A DNA stretch of 64,000 nt from Streptomyces bottropensis ATCC 25435. Lineage in GTDB: Bacteria > Actinomycetota > Actinomycetes > Streptomycetales > Streptomycetaceae. Location of the stretch: positions 2,610,265-2,674,264 of the forward strand of contig NZ_KB911581.1 in assembly GCF_000383595.1 (NCBI RefSeq), written 5' to 3'. This document shows positions 15,511 through 24,462 of this stretch, in pieces. How positions within the stretch are numbered: position 1 is the first letter of the stretch; each line of letters begins with the position of its first letter. The notes beneath the pieces were generated by a model. The model made no database searches, was not told where the DNA came from, and worked only from the letters and a program-made list of their open reading frames with translations. The translations under genes and the position numbers were made by a program.

Positions 15511-15697
15511 CCGCCCCTTTGCGGTGCGGCAGCCGTTCCAAGCCCCTGAGAAATTGGCTGGCGTGCGCCGCCGGGTGTTCCTATCCTGAGGGGGCTTCAC
15601 GCGGTGGCTCACGGCTGCCGCTGTCAGTCGTGTGTCAGTAGGACGAACCAGTACGCGGAAGTACGTCAGTCGTACGGAGAAACGGGAGGTGTGACCG

Positions 15698-15769
15698 ATG
15701 GCTGTCTCTGTGATGGGCGCTGCCCGCAACCAGAAGATCATCCACTCCACCCCCGTGGCCTCCGGCTGA
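15698..15769 (+). CDS. Small ORF (23 residues) upstream of rsgA
   Basis: ATG at 15698 is preceded by a strong site (GGGAGGTG, 7-8 bases upstream) and encodes MAVSVMGAARNQKIIHSTPV plus three residues (ASG) before TGA. Nineteen of 22 internal codons end in G or C, as in real genes here. It ends 59 bp before the TTG start of rsgA, so it could be a leader peptide or translated small protein. I do not recognise it as a known leader type. No Cys, Arg or Trp run suggests a simple attenuator. Confidence 0.45.
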   Translation: MAVSVMGAARNQKIIHSTPVASG

Positions 15770-15828
15770 CCTTTCCCACACAGCGCGCACACGCGTGCCG
15801 CCGGGGCCGCCCTTGTGAAGGGTTTCCC

Positions 15829-16938
15829 TTGAACCTCCTTTCTCTTTCGGCCTCTTCGACTTCCCCGCACCCCCTCGCCGCGTACGGCTGGGACGAGGGC
15901 TGGGAAGCGGAGTTCGCCGTCCACGCCGAGCAGGGTCTGCTGTCCGGCCGTGTCGTCCGGGTCGACCGCGGGCAGTGCGACGTCATCACCTCGGACGGTC
16001 TGCTGCGGGCCGACACCGCGTTCGTCACCCCCCACGACCCGCTGCGGGTGGTGTGCACGGGCGACTGGGTGGCCGTGGAACCCGCGGGCGACCCCCGCTA
16101 CGTCCGCACCTACCTGCCCCGCCGCAGCGCCTTCGTACGCTCAACCTCCTCCAAGCGCGCCGAGGGACAGATCCTGGCGGCCAACGTCGACTACGCGGTC
16201 GTCGCCGTGTCGCTCGCCCTGGAACTCGACCTCGGCCGTGTCGAACGGTTCCTCGCGCTGGCCTGGGAGTCCGGGGCGCAACCGGTGGTCGTGCTCACCA
16301 AGGCCGACCTCGTGCCGGACGCCGCCACACTGGCGCATCTGGTGCAGGACGTGGAGACCGTCGCGCCCGGCGTCGCCGTGCTGACGGTCAGTTCCGCGTT
16401 CGGCGAGGGCCTCGACGTCCTCGCCGCGGTGCTCTCCGGCGGAACCTCCGTACTGCTCGGGCAGTCCGGCGCCGGCAAGTCGACCCTCGCCAACGCGCTG
16501 CTCGGCGACGACGTGATGGACGTCCAGGCCATCCGTGACGTGGACGGCAAGGGACGGCACACCACGACCACCCGCAACCTCCTCGCCCTGCCCGGCGGCG
16601 GGGTCCTCATCGACACCCCGGGCCTGCGCGGCGTCGGCCTCTGGGACGCCGAGAGCGGGGTCGGACAGGTCTTCGCGGAGATCGAGGCCCTCGCCGCCGA
16701 CTGCCGTTTCCACGACTGCGCGCACATCGCCGAGCCCGGCTGCGCGGTCCTCGGCGCGGTCGAGTCCGGTGAACTGCCGGAGCGACGCCTCGACAGCTAC
16801 CGCAAGCTGCTCCGCGAGAACCAGCGGATCGTCGCCAAGAGCGACGCGCGGGTGCGGGCCGAGATCCGCAAGGAGTGGAAGCGGCGCGGCGCGGAGGGCC
16901 GCGCGGCGATGGAGGCGAAGAGGGGCGGCCGTCGCTGA
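15829..16938 (+). CDS. rsgA: Ribosome small-subunit-dependent GTPase A
   Basis: A 369-residue circularly permuted GTPase with an N-terminal OB-fold (about 40-115), then G4 (TKAD), G1 (GQSGAGKST) and G3 (DTPG) in that order, and a C-terminal zinc knuckle (DCRFHDCAHIAEPGC). RsgA works late in 30S subunit maturation. The frame is open upstream to 15604, but that part reads as noncoding. TTG at 15829 has GAAGGG 7 bases upstream and gives the family's usual N-terminus just before LAAYGWDEGW. It may be co-transcribed with the small ORF at 15698. Confidence 0.9.
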   Translation: MNLLSLSASSTSPHPLAAYGWDEGWEAEFAVHAEQGLLSGRVVRVDRGQCDVITSDGLLRADTAFVTPHDPLRVVCTGDWVAVEPAGDPRYVRTYLPRRSAFVRSTSSKRAEGQILAANVDYAVVAVSLALELDLGRVERFLALAWESGAQPVVVLTKADLVPDAATLAHLVQDVETVAPGVAVLTVSSAFGEGLDVLAAVLSGGTSVLLGQSGAGKSTLANALLGDDVMDVQAIRDVDGKGRHTTTTRNLLALPGGGVLIDTPGLRGVGLWDAESGVGQVFAEIEALAADCRFHDCAHIAEPGCAVLGAVESGELPERRLDSYRKLLRENQRIVAKSDARVRAEIRKEWKRRGAEGRAAMEAKRGGRR

Positions 16939-17100
16939 TCCCGGCGCGGGCGGGAGGGGCGTGTCGCGCGGTTCCGCGCGCACGCCCCCGGGGGAGGCGA
17001 GGCCGCGCGCCCCTGCTTCCCTTCCCCGTCCCCCGGGGCGCCCAGCGTCGTGTCCGAATCCCGCCAGCCCCGCTCGTCGCCGTCGCCGACACTTGATGTC

Positions 17101-18642
17101 ATGAGGGACGAGGACACCAGGTACGAGGCCGTACGCAGTAGGGACGGGCGGTTCGACGGCGAGTTCTTCTTCGCCGTCGGGACGACCGGAATCTACTGTC
17201 GGCCGAGCTGCCCGGCGGTCACGCCGAAACGGGAGAACGTCCGCTTCTACGCGTCGGCCGCCGCCGCCCAGGGCGCGGGCTTCCGCGCCTGCCGGCGGTG
17301 CCGGCCGGACGCCGTCCCCGGGTCGGCGGAGTGGAACGTCCGCGCGGACGCCGTGGGGCGGGCCATGCGGCTCATCGGGGACGGCGTGGTCGACCGGGAG
17401 GGCGTCGCAGGGCTGGCCGTTCGGCTGGGATACAGCGCGCGCCAGGTCCAGCGGCAGCTCACCGCCGAGGTCGGCGCCGGGCCCGTCGCCCTGGCCCGCG
17501 CCCAGCGGGCCCACACCGCCCGCGTGCTCCTGCAGACCACCGCGCTGCCGGTCACCGAGATCGCCTTCGCCTCCGGTTTCGCCAGCGTGCGCCAGTTCAA
17601 CGACACGATCAAGGCCGTGTACGCCCTGACGCCCAGCGGCCTTCGCGCCGGCGCACCCCGGCGCTCCGCGGCCTCGCCGAGCGCCGGTATCCCGCTCCGG
17701 CTCGCTCACCGGGGCCCGTACCAGTCCACCGCGCTCTTCGACGTCCTCGCCGCCGAGGCCGTCACCGGCGTCGAGGAGATGACCGGCGCACGCGGCCGGC
17801 GCACCTACCGGCGCACCCTCCGCCTGCCGTACGGCACCGCCATCGCCGAGGTCGGAGAACGGCCGGTGAGCGGCCGGCCGCGCACACCGCCGCCCCCGGC
17901 CCCGTCCGCGGCCCAGCACCCCGGCGGCTGGCTCGACGCCCGGCTGCGTCTCACCGACCCCCGGGACCTGACCACCGTCGTGCAGCGGCTGCGGCGGCTG
18001 TTCGATCTGGACGCCGACCCGTACGCCGTGGACGCGCGCCTCGCCGAGGACGCGCGCCTCGCCCCGCTCGTCGCCGCCCGGCCGGGGCTGCGCTCGCCGG
18101 GCGCGGCCGATCCGGAGGAGTTCGCGGTACGGGCGCTCGTGGGCCGCGAGGAGGCGGCGCGACTCGTACAGGCGTACGGCAAGACCCTGGACGTCCCGCA
18201 CGGGACGCTGACCCACCTGTTCCCCGAACCGGCCGCGCTGACCGGCGAGGCCGGCCCGCTCGGCGCTCTCGCCACCGCCCTGGCCGACGGCACCGTCCGC
18301 CTCGACGTGGGGGCGGACCGGGACGCCACCGAGGCGGCCCTGCTCGCCCTGCCCGGACTGGGCCCCCGTACCGTCGCGGCGATCCGCGCCCGCGCCCTCG
18401 GCGACCCGGACGCGGCACCCCGGGACGAGACTCTTCCGGACGCCTGGCGGCCCTGGCGTTCGTACGCCCTCCAGCACCTCGGCACGGCGGACGAGCGGGA
18501 GCCGGTCACGGCCGCCCGGCGACGGACGCGGACACGGGTGCGGACGCAGTCGCAGGCACAACCCAAGACACGGGCACAGGCACAACCCAAGACACGGGCA
18601 CAGGCGCAGGAAACGGCTCTGGGACAAGGAGTTCAGTCGTGA
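17101..18642 (+). CDS. Ada-like/AlkA fusion protein, alkylation response (glycosylase part eroded)
   Basis: A 513-residue protein. The N-terminal Ada domain keeps all four zinc cysteines C33, C37, C64 and C67 (GIYCRPSC, ACRRC), C33 matching the methyl-phosphotriester acceptor. An AraC-type HTH pair follows (about 95-185), then an AlkA-like region. By comparison with streptomycete AlkA proteins as I recall them, the glycosylase part lacks the QxVS segment and about 20 residues around the catalytic Asp (GDPDAAPRDETLPDAWRPW). The tail is a low-complexity Gln/Thr/Arg stretch made by a DNA repeat. The stop overlaps the next gene (GTGA). An earlier in-frame start at 17050 is possible. Confidence 0.82.
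   Translation: MRDEDTRYEAVRSRDGRFDGEFFFAVGTTGIYCRPSCPAVTPKRENVRFYASAAAAQGAGFRACRRCRPDAVPGSAEWNVRADAVGRAMRLIGDGVVDREGVAGLAVRLGYSARQVQRQLTAEVGAGPVALARAQRAHTARVLLQTTALPVTEIAFASGFASVRQFNDTIKAVYALTPSGLRAGAPRRSAASPSAGIPLRLAHRGPYQSTALFDVLAAEAVTGVEEMTGARGRRTYRRTLRLPYGTAIAEVGERPVSGRPRTPPPPAPSAAQHPGGWLDARLRLTDPRDLTTVVQRLRRLFDLDADPYAVDARLAEDARLAPLVAARPGLRSPGAADPEEFAVRALVGREEAARLVQAYGKTLDVPHGTLTHLFPEPAALTGEAGPLGALATALADGTVRLDVGADRDATEAALLALPGLGPRTVAAIRARALGDPDAAPRDETLPDAWRPWRSYALQHLGTADEREPVTAARRRTRTRVRTQSQAQPKTRAQAQPKTRAQAQETALGQGVQS
18555..18602 (+). repeat. 24-bp tandem repeat, two copies
   Basis: Two exact copies of a 24-bp unit starting GGCACAACCC, at 18555-18578 and 18579-18602, at the 3' end of the Ada/AlkA gene. 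They encode repeated AQPKTRAQ and preserve the frame. Confidence 0.9.
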
Positions 18643-19133
18643 GCACCGAGCAGGACACCTACTACACCGTCGTCGACAGCCCCACCGGCCCCCTCCTCCT
18701 CACGGCCGACGGCTCCGGCGCCCTCACCTCGCTCTCCGTGCCGGACCAGAAGGGCGGGCGGGTCCCGCTGCCGGGCTGGGTGCGTGACCCGGGGCCCTTC
18801 CGGGCGGCCGAGGAGCAGCTCGCCGCCTACTTCGCCGGGGACCTCACGGAGTTCCGGCTGGAGTTGCGCGGCGAGGGCACCGACTTCCGGCGCCGGGTCT
18901 GGGCCGCGCTCGACGACGTCCCCTACGGCGCGACCACCACGTACGGTGCCATCGCCGCCCGTATCGGGGCGCCCCGGGCCGCCGTACGGGCCGTGGGCGG
19001 GGCGATCGGCGCGAACCCCCTCCTCATCCTCCGCCCCTGCCACCGGGTGATCGGCGCGAACGGCACCCTCACGGGGTACGCCGGCGGCCTCGGCCGCAAG
19101 CGTCTCCTCCTCGGCCTGGAGGGCGTGCTCTAG
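18639..19133 (+). CDS. ogt: Methylated-DNA-protein-cysteine methyltransferase
   Basis: A 164-residue suicide repair protein that takes methyl groups from O6-methylguanine. The active-site Cys is C134 in LRPCHRVIGANG; the upstream wing TTYGAIAARIG is conserved. GTG at 18639 overlaps the stop of the Ada/AlkA gene (GTGA) and has AAGGAG 7 bases upstream, so the two are co-translated as an alkylation-repair pair. Confidence 0.93.
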   Translation: MSTEQDTYYTVVDSPTGPLLLTADGSGALTSLSVPDQKGGRVPLPGWVRDPGPFRAAEEQLAAYFAGDLTEFRLELRGEGTDFRRRVWAALDDVPYGATTTYGAIAARIGAPRAAVRAVGGAIGANPLLILRPCHRVIGANGTLTGYAGGLGRKRLLLGLEGVL

Positions 19134-19215
19134 CGTGGCGGCTCGCGGTGTGGGGGCGCGGCATGGGGGCGCGCCGTGCGGGGCGCGCGGTGGTGCCGGA
19201 CGGCGTGGGCCGGTC

Positions 19216-19698
19216 TCAGCCGCCGAACACCACACCCACCCACGCCCCCGCCACCAGCAGGCACGCGAAGAGTTCCGCCAGCACGCTCGACCCGCCCGCG
19301 CGCATCGCCGTGCGGGTGGCGGCCTTCGCCGCGCCGTGACGGCCGAGGCGGAGCCGTTCGGAGAGGTAGATACCGCCGACGAAGCCCGGGATCGCGCCGA
19401 GCACGGGGAGCAGCACGAAGCCGAGGAACGCGCCGGAGCCCGCGTACACGCCCATGCGGGGAGTGGCGCCGCTCTCCGTCAGGCGCCGGGGTGGCAGGCC
19501 CCGGCGGACCGCCCAGGACACGAGCAGCACGACGGTGGCGCCGACCAGCACCCACCAGGCGGCGGGCCGGGGATCCTCCAGCGCCCACCACATGACCCCG
19601 GCCCACACCAGCCAGGACCCCGGCACGCCGGGCACCAGCACTCCGCACAGGCCGAGCAGCAGCACCACCGCGACCAGCAGGAGTTCCCACGCTCCCAT
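19216..19698 (-). CDS. DUF456 membrane protein
   Basis: A 160-residue protein with about four membrane segments and the DUF456 Gly/Pro pattern (LVPGVPGSWLVW, GFVLLPVLGAIPGFVGGIYL). Function unknown. It converges on the alkylation-repair pair across an 82-bp GC-rich gap. Confidence 0.85.
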   Translation of the reverse strand: MGAWELLLVAVVLLLGLCGVLVPGVPGSWLVWAGVMWWALEDPRPAAWWVLVGATVVLLVSWAVRRGLPPRRLTESGATPRMGVYAGSGAFLGFVLLPVLGAIPGFVGGIYLSERLRLGRHGAAKAATRTAMRAGGSSVLAELFACLLVAGAWVGVVFGG

Positions 19699-20027
19699 CT
19701 GCCCAGGGTGCAGGACCGCGCGCGAAAGCGCAGGTCAGATATATCGGTCCAGGTCACCGGGCCGGCACACGTACGAGCCGGGCCGGCGGGCGGCCGACGA
19801 GGCATGGCCCCACAGCGGGATCCGACGACATGCCGCACACTCGGGCCGACCGGCCACGCGCCCGAGCCGCGTGGCCCGGATCCCTGTGACCCCTCGACTT
19901 TCCCCGACTCCCTTGCCTCGCACCGGAGTTCGACGTGTAGTCCGACACGCCGTGACGTCGTCGGCTCTGCGGACCGATTTTCCGGATGCCCCGTTTTCAT
20001 ATGGCTCCTGAGGTGGACAATCAGGGG
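19699..20027. other. Divergent intergenic region
   Basis: Between the starts of the DUF456 and PP2C-like genes. A GATATATC run at 19738-19745 is the only AT-rich block and could be a -10 element for the leftward gene. No protein-like reading frame or clear palindrome was found. Confidence 0.35.
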
Positions 20028-22070
20028 ATGAGCCAGCAGGGGGAGAGGCCCACCGGTCACGAGGACGACTGGTGGCGGCAGTTGTACGACGACGACATCA
20101 ACGGGGACACGGGCCCCTCGGTCGCGGCCGATTCCCTCGACGACCGCTTCGCCTCGGCGGCGGACACGGTCGGGAAGCCGCGGACGACTCCGACGAGCGC
20201 GCCGGACGGACCGGATGCACCGGTTCCGCCGGAAGTGCCGAACGCGCCGGAAGCAACGGAAGTGCCGGACGCACCGGAAGTGCCGGACGCACCCGACCCG
20301 GCGAGTACGCCGAGTCGGCCGAGGGCGTCGAGTCCGCCGGGCGCCTGGGGGGCCGTACCGGGCACCTCCGGCGCATGGGCGGCCGTGCCGGGCACATCGG
20401 CCACCAGGGCCACGTCACGCGGCGAGCCCGACGGACGGCGGGGCGGCACGGGCAGCGGCCCGACCCCGCCGAATCCGTCGACCGACGCGGTCCCGCCGCC
20501 CCCCGGCCACGCCCCCGGCCCCTACACGGACAGGGTGCCGCCGCAGGGCTCGCCCGGCGACCCCCGGCGAAGCGACCGTGGCGACCGGTCGGGTCACCCG
20601 CCGGCATCCGACCGCATCCCGCCTCCGCCGGACCGCATCCCGCCTCCGCCGGACCGCATCCCGCCTCCGCCGGACCACACCCCTGCGTCCTCGCCCTCCG
20701 ACCTCACCCCTCCCCTGCCCGACCACGCCCCTCCGCCCCCGGCCCCCACCCTTCCGCCCGCCCCCGTCCCCGCCGCGGACCCCCGCCGCGGGCTCGCTTC
20801 GCAGCGGGCGCCCTGGGAGCCGCCGGTGGCCCAGGCGTCCGGGCCGGTCACCTTTCCGTCCGGGCCCACCCCGCCCGGCTTCCGCGCGGTCGCGCCCGGG
20901 TGGCGTGCGCCCGCGCAGCGGTCCCCGGGTGGCGTGCCCGTCGTGAGCCCCCCGGCGGATGCGCCGCCCGAGAGCGGCAGCGTGCACCCCGGGGGTCTGT
21001 CCCGCGGTGGCACCCCCGCACCCTCCCCGGCCACCGAACCGTCCGACGCCCCGCCCCCCACGCTCCCGGCGCAGGAGGCCACCCTGGTCACGGGGAGCAG
21101 GCGCGTGCGGGTCGAGTACGTGGGGTCCGGGCCGCCCACGTACGACGCGGAACCGACCGCGCTGCCGCCGGCGGACCCGGAGGATCTGGGTGACCTGGTC
21201 GCCGACACGGTGCTGGACGGCGCGCGCTACGGGGCGTGCACGCTGCGCGCCGCGTCGCTGCGCGGCGACTCGGCGCGCTACCGGGGGGAGCCGCGCCGCG
21301 ACGCGCTCCTCACCGCCCGCTTCGGCCTCGGCGAACAGGCGCTCGTGCTGGTGGCCGTGGCGACCGGCGCCCGCGCCACACCGGGCGCGCACCGCGCGGC
21401 GGCGGAGGCGTGCCGGTGGATCGGGCGGGCCGTCGGGCTGAGCCACGCACGGCTGGTGGAGGACATCCGCACGGCCCGGCGCGGCGACCTCAAGTCCGGT
21501 CTGCACCGGCTGACCGACCGCAGCCTCGGCAAACTGCGCGCCGGCGCGGTCGAGCAGGGGCTCGACCCGGAGGAGTACACGGCGAGCCTGCGCTGCCTGC
21601 TGATCCCGGCCGACCCCGGGTGCCGTACGCGCGTCTTCTTCGGGGTGGGCGGCGGCGGGCTGTTCCGGCTGCGGGACGGGGAGTGGCAGGACATAGAGCC
21701 CCGGGTCGCCGACACGGCCGGCGCGCCGGTGCTCGGCTTCGGTTCGCTGCCCCACGAGACCCCCGACGGCGACCGCCTCACCATGGACCTCAACATCACG
21801 ACCCCGCCGAGCCCGTACGAACCCGCCCCCGCGCCGCCCCGCGAGCCCTTCCGCTTCCGCGCCTCCGTGGCCCGGGAGGAGGACGTCCTGCTCCTGTGCA
21901 GCAGCGGCCTGGCCGAACCGCTGCGTGGGGAGGCCCCGCTCGCCGAACATCTGGCGTCGCGCTGGGGGGCCGGCGAGCCGCCCGGTCTCGCCGCCTTCCT
22001 CGCCGATGCCCAGGTCAGGGTCAAGGGCTACGCGGACGACCGTACGGCCGCCGCCGTGTGGGAGGCCTGA
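20028..22070 (+). CDS. PP2C-like phosphatase-domain protein with Pro-rich N-terminal half
   Basis: A 680-residue protein. Residues 1-30 are conserved-looking (MSQQGERPTGHEDDWWRQLY). Residues 45-370 are low-complexity Pro/Ala/Glu sequence with short repeats, probably disordered. The C-terminal 300 residues have the PP2C fold (GACTLRAASLRGDSARYRGE, later FFGVGGGGLFRLRDG and LLCSSGLAEP). The usual DGMGG metal-binding signature is replaced (VAVATGARATPG), so catalysis is doubtful. ATG at 20001 is an alternative start. Confidence 0.78.
   Translation: MSQQGERPTGHEDDWWRQLYDDDINGDTGPSVAADSLDDRFASAADTVGKPRTTPTSAPDGPDAPVPPEVPNAPEATEVPDAPEVPDAPDPASTPSRPRASSPPGAWGAVPGTSGAWAAVPGTSATRATSRGEPDGRRGGTGSGPTPPNPSTDAVPPPPGHAPGPYTDRVPPQGSPGDPRRSDRGDRSGHPPASDRIPPPPDRIPPPPDRIPPPPDHTPASSPSDLTPPLPDHAPPPPAPTLPPAPVPAADPRRGLASQRAPWEPPVAQASGPVTFPSGPTPPGFRAVAPGWRAPAQRSPGGVPVVSPPADAPPESGSVHPGGLSRGGTPAPSPATEPSDAPPPTLPAQEATLVTGSRRVRVEYVGSGPPTYDAEPTALPPADPEDLGDLVADTVLDGARYGACTLRAASLRGDSARYRGEPRRDALLTARFGLGEQALVLVAVATGARATPGAHRAAAEACRWIGRAVGLSHARLVEDIRTARRGDLKSGLHRLTDRSLGKLRAGAVEQGLDPEEYTASLRCLLIPADPGCRTRVFFGVGGGGLFRLRDGEWQDIEPRVADTAGAPVLGFGSLPHETPDGDRLTMDLNITTPPSPYEPAPAPPREPFRFRASVAREEDVLLLCSSGLAEPLRGEAPLAEHLASRWGAGEPPGLAAFLADAQVRVKGYADDRTAAAVWEA
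20610..20672 (+). repeat. 21-bp tandem repeat, three copies
   Basis: Three exact copies of GACCGCATCCCGCCTCCGCC plus a final G, encoding repeated DRIPPPP in the Pro-rich part of the PP2C-like protein. Exact identity points to recent slippage. Confidence 0.9.
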
Positions 22071-22370
22071 GACCTCAACCCCACGGGACGCGCAAGGGCG
22101 TCAATCAGCCGCGGGTTGGCCTGTACCAGCGAAGGTTTCCGGCCAATCAACATCATCGAGCCGGGCCGCCGGTCCGGGTCGGCATCGCGGTGCGCGCGGG
22201 GCGGCCGTCCGCGGGTGGGATGTGGCCGGATCCGGGGCCCGGCATGGGCAGTTGCGTCCGCCCTCGGCCTCGGGTGGGGGTGGCGCGGGTGCGGTGGGCG
22301 GACGGGTCCGGCGGGCCGTGCGGGGGTTTCGGGGGAGGGGAAGCGCTCTCCCGCGGTGGCGACAGCTGGC

Positions 22371-22399
22371 TTGACCCTGTGCGTTTGAAAGCGTACGGA
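22371..22399 (+). promoter_or_regulatory. Probable promoter of the HATPase gene
   Basis: TTGACC (22371-22376), a 17-bp spacer, and TACGGA (22394-22399), about 105 bp before the chosen start. The rest of the 435-bp gap (22071-22505) holds no other supported feature. Confidence 0.5.
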
Positions 22400-22505
22400 G
22401 GGTCGTTGACGATTCGACATGAGTGCCGCGATCCGGACGGGGCATGGATCCCCGTGTGCGTGTTCGGGAACAGGGGGAATCGTCATCGGCGCGTGGGCGG
22501 GGGTC

Positions 22506-23000
22506 ATGAAGAGGCAGGCGCGAGGGAGTGGTCCCGTGGCGACAGGGGCCTCCTCGGCAGAGGTGGTGGAGGAAGCGGTCGGCGACCCGAAGGACAGGGC
22601 CGACGCGGAACAGCTGGAACGCACACTGGGGCGGGCGGACCTGAAGGCGGTGCCCGAGGCCCGCAGGGCCCTGCGGGAGCTGCTGCGGCAATGGGGGCGG
22701 CCGGAACGATCGGAGATAGCGGAACTGCTGACGAGCGAGCTGGTCACCAACGCGCTCATCCACACCGACCACGACGCGGTACTGACCGCGACCGTCTCAC
22801 CGCGCGGACTCCACGTGGAGGTCCGGGACTTCGTGGGACGCAGGCCCAGACCCAGGGCGCAGAACGCCGACGACAGCACCAACGGACGCGGCCTCTTCCT
22901 CGTCCAGGCGCTCGCCGACGCCTGGGGGGTACGGCCGCACGGGGTGGGCAAGGCGGTCTGGTTCGACCTCGACGGCGGGCTGGCGTCCTCCTCGACGTGA
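22506..23000 (+). CDS. ATP-binding anti-sigma-type regulator (RsbW-like HATPase)
   Basis: A 164-residue protein with a GHKL/HATPase_c_2 domain: the N box is ELLTSELVTNALIHTD, and the ATP-lid region ends with GRGLFLVQALADAWG. Streptomycetes have many such stand-alone kinases that control sigma factors or other regulators by phosphorylating STAS partners; no STAS gene is adjacent. The start is uncertain: the ATG at 22506 is chosen, with a GGGGG run just upstream, but the frame stays open to 22419. Confidence 0.8.
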   Translation: MKRQARGSGPVATGASSAEVVEEAVGDPKDRADAEQLERTLGRADLKAVPEARRALRELLRQWGRPERSEIAELLTSELVTNALIHTDHDAVLTATVSPRGLHVEVRDFVGRRPRPRAQNADDSTNGRGLFLVQALADAWGVRPHGVGKAVWFDLDGGLASSST

Positions 23001-23002
23001 AA

Positions 23003-23038
23003 CGGACAGGGGCGCGGCTTCTGCCGCGCCCCTGTCCG
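23003..23038. terminator. Bidirectional terminator
   Basis: Perfect 16-bp inverted repeat (CGGACAGGGGCGCGGC and its complement) with a TTCT loop, between the convergent HATPase and DUF2637 genes. It can end transcription from both sides. Confidence 0.88.
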
Positions 23039-23069
23039 ATGTGCGACTCCGTCCGAGCCGCCGGCTTCC

Positions 23070-24125
23070 TCAGCCGAACTGCTGCTCCAGATCCTTGAGC
23101 TTGCGCTCCAGGGAGTCGAGTCGCGGCAGCGCCATGGTGTCGTCCTCGGCGGTGAGGTCGACGGTGAGCGACTTGTCAGCGTTGCGCACGGGCTGCAGGG
23201 AGGGACGCGAGCGCACGGGCAGCTGCTCCGGCGTGGATATGGCAGGCTCCGAGGCCACCTGGGCCGCCGGTACGCGCTCCACGGTGGTGTCCACCTGGCG
23301 CCCGCCACCGCCGCCACCGCCGCCACGACCGGGCAGACCCCGGTGGCCCCGGCTGATCGCCTTGAGGTGGGCGCGCTCCAGACGCTCCTGCTCCCGCTTG
23401 CGCGTCCGGGTCTCTTCCTTGATCCGCTTGTCCTCGCGCACCTCGTCCACGGCCTCGTCCAGGCTGCGCACGCCCTCCAGGAGCATCAGCGACCAGGCCT
23501 TGTACGTCTCGCGCGGGGCCCGCAGCCAGCGGACGATACGGATCTGCGGCAACGGACGCGGCACCAGGCCCTGCTCGCGCAGCGCGGCGCGGCGGGTCTG
23601 CTTGAGTGCGCGGTCGAAGAGCACCGCGGCGGACATGGACATGCCTGCGAAGAACTGCGGGGCGCCGTCGTGGCCGAGACCCCTGGGGGCGTGCACCCAG
23701 TTGAACCAGGCCGCCGCACCGGCGAACGTCCACACGAGTATCCGTGAGCCGAGGGCCGCGTCACCGTGGCTGGCCTCGCGCACGGCGAGTACCGAGCAGA
23801 ACATGGCGGCGCCGTCCAGGCCGAACGGAACCAGGTACTGCCACCCGTTGGAGAGGCCCAGGTTCTGCTCGCCGAAGCCGACCAGGCCGCGGAAGGAGAG
23901 CGCGGCGGCGACCGCGGCACAGCAGAAGAGGAGGATGTAGGACGCCGTGGCGTAGAGGGCTTCCTTGCGCCTGCGGCGCTCCTCGCTGCGTTCCCACGAG
24001 TCATCGGTCTTCGCGTGCTCCCCGGAGCGCTTGCCGCGCGCGAGCACCGCAACCGCCGCCAGCATCCCCAGGAGCAGTACGGCGCCCGGAAGCAGCCAGT
24101 TCAGCGATATGTCGGTCAATCTCAT
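23070..24125 (-). CDS. DUF2637 membrane protein
   Basis: A 351-residue protein with about five membrane segments (first at about 10-30, then four between about 58 and 180), followed by a long charged region with a coiled coil (about 215-265, rich in Arg/Glu), a poly-Gly run and a short C-terminal helix (LERKLKDLEQQFG). DUF2637 proteins are actinobacterial and also occur on conjugative elements; function unknown. The ATG at 24125 is chosen over 24167 because AAGGGA lies 8 bases upstream. Confidence 0.83.
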   Translation of the reverse strand: MRLTDISLNWLLPGAVLLLGMLAAVAVLARGKRSGEHAKTDDSWERSEERRRRKEALYATASYILLFCCAAVAAALSFRGLVGFGEQNLGLSNGWQYLVPFGLDGAAMFCSVLAVREASHGDAALGSRILVWTFAGAAAWFNWVHAPRGLGHDGAPQFFAGMSMSAAVLFDRALKQTRRAALREQGLVPRPLPQIRIVRWLRAPRETYKAWSLMLLEGVRSLDEAVDEVREDKRIKEETRTRKREQERLERAHLKAISRGHRGLPGRGGGGGGGGRQVDTTVERVPAAQVASEPAISTPEQLPVRSRPSLQPVRNADKSLTVDLTAEDDTMALPRLDSLERKLKDLEQQFG

Positions 24126-24462
24126 CAGGGGGTCCCTTGCATTGGGATAGGGCGTAACGCCCGCCATAGTGGCCCAATCCTCGCGGCCCTCAGGGGGTTT
24201 CGGGACAAGAGACCGCCAAAGAAGTGCAATGAGTGACGCCAGGCGGCATTCTGCTCGAACTACCGCGCGAGGGACGGGAGTAGAGTGCGAGTGAGATTAC
24301 CCGTTCGAGTGGTTCCACGGAAAGTTCCTGCGACAAGTGAGGAATTTGTGAACCAGCTGTAATCAAACGAGGGTCCCACCCGGATTTGATCTTACGGCAC
24401 AGGCGGCGGTCGATCGCCGGGGGGTGGCCCGGCGAGAAGCATCCTCGTCCCCCGAGGGCCCG
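24126..24462. other. Intergenic, relatively AT-rich
   Basis: Separates the FhuF-type gene (stop at 24463) from DUF2637 (start at 24125). The part 24320-24400 is the most AT-rich stretch nearby and probably holds the DUF2637 promoter, but I cannot place -35 and -10 boxes with confidence. CCTCG/CGAGG near 24445 is a weak hairpin after the FhuF-type gene. Confidence 0.35.

Noticed and set aside
18639..19133. Reading the long frame from 17298 as one Ogt fusion
   Set aside because: The part before 18639 is Arg/Pro/Gly-rich shadow of the Ada/AlkA gene; the GTGA overlap and AAGGAG mark the real start.
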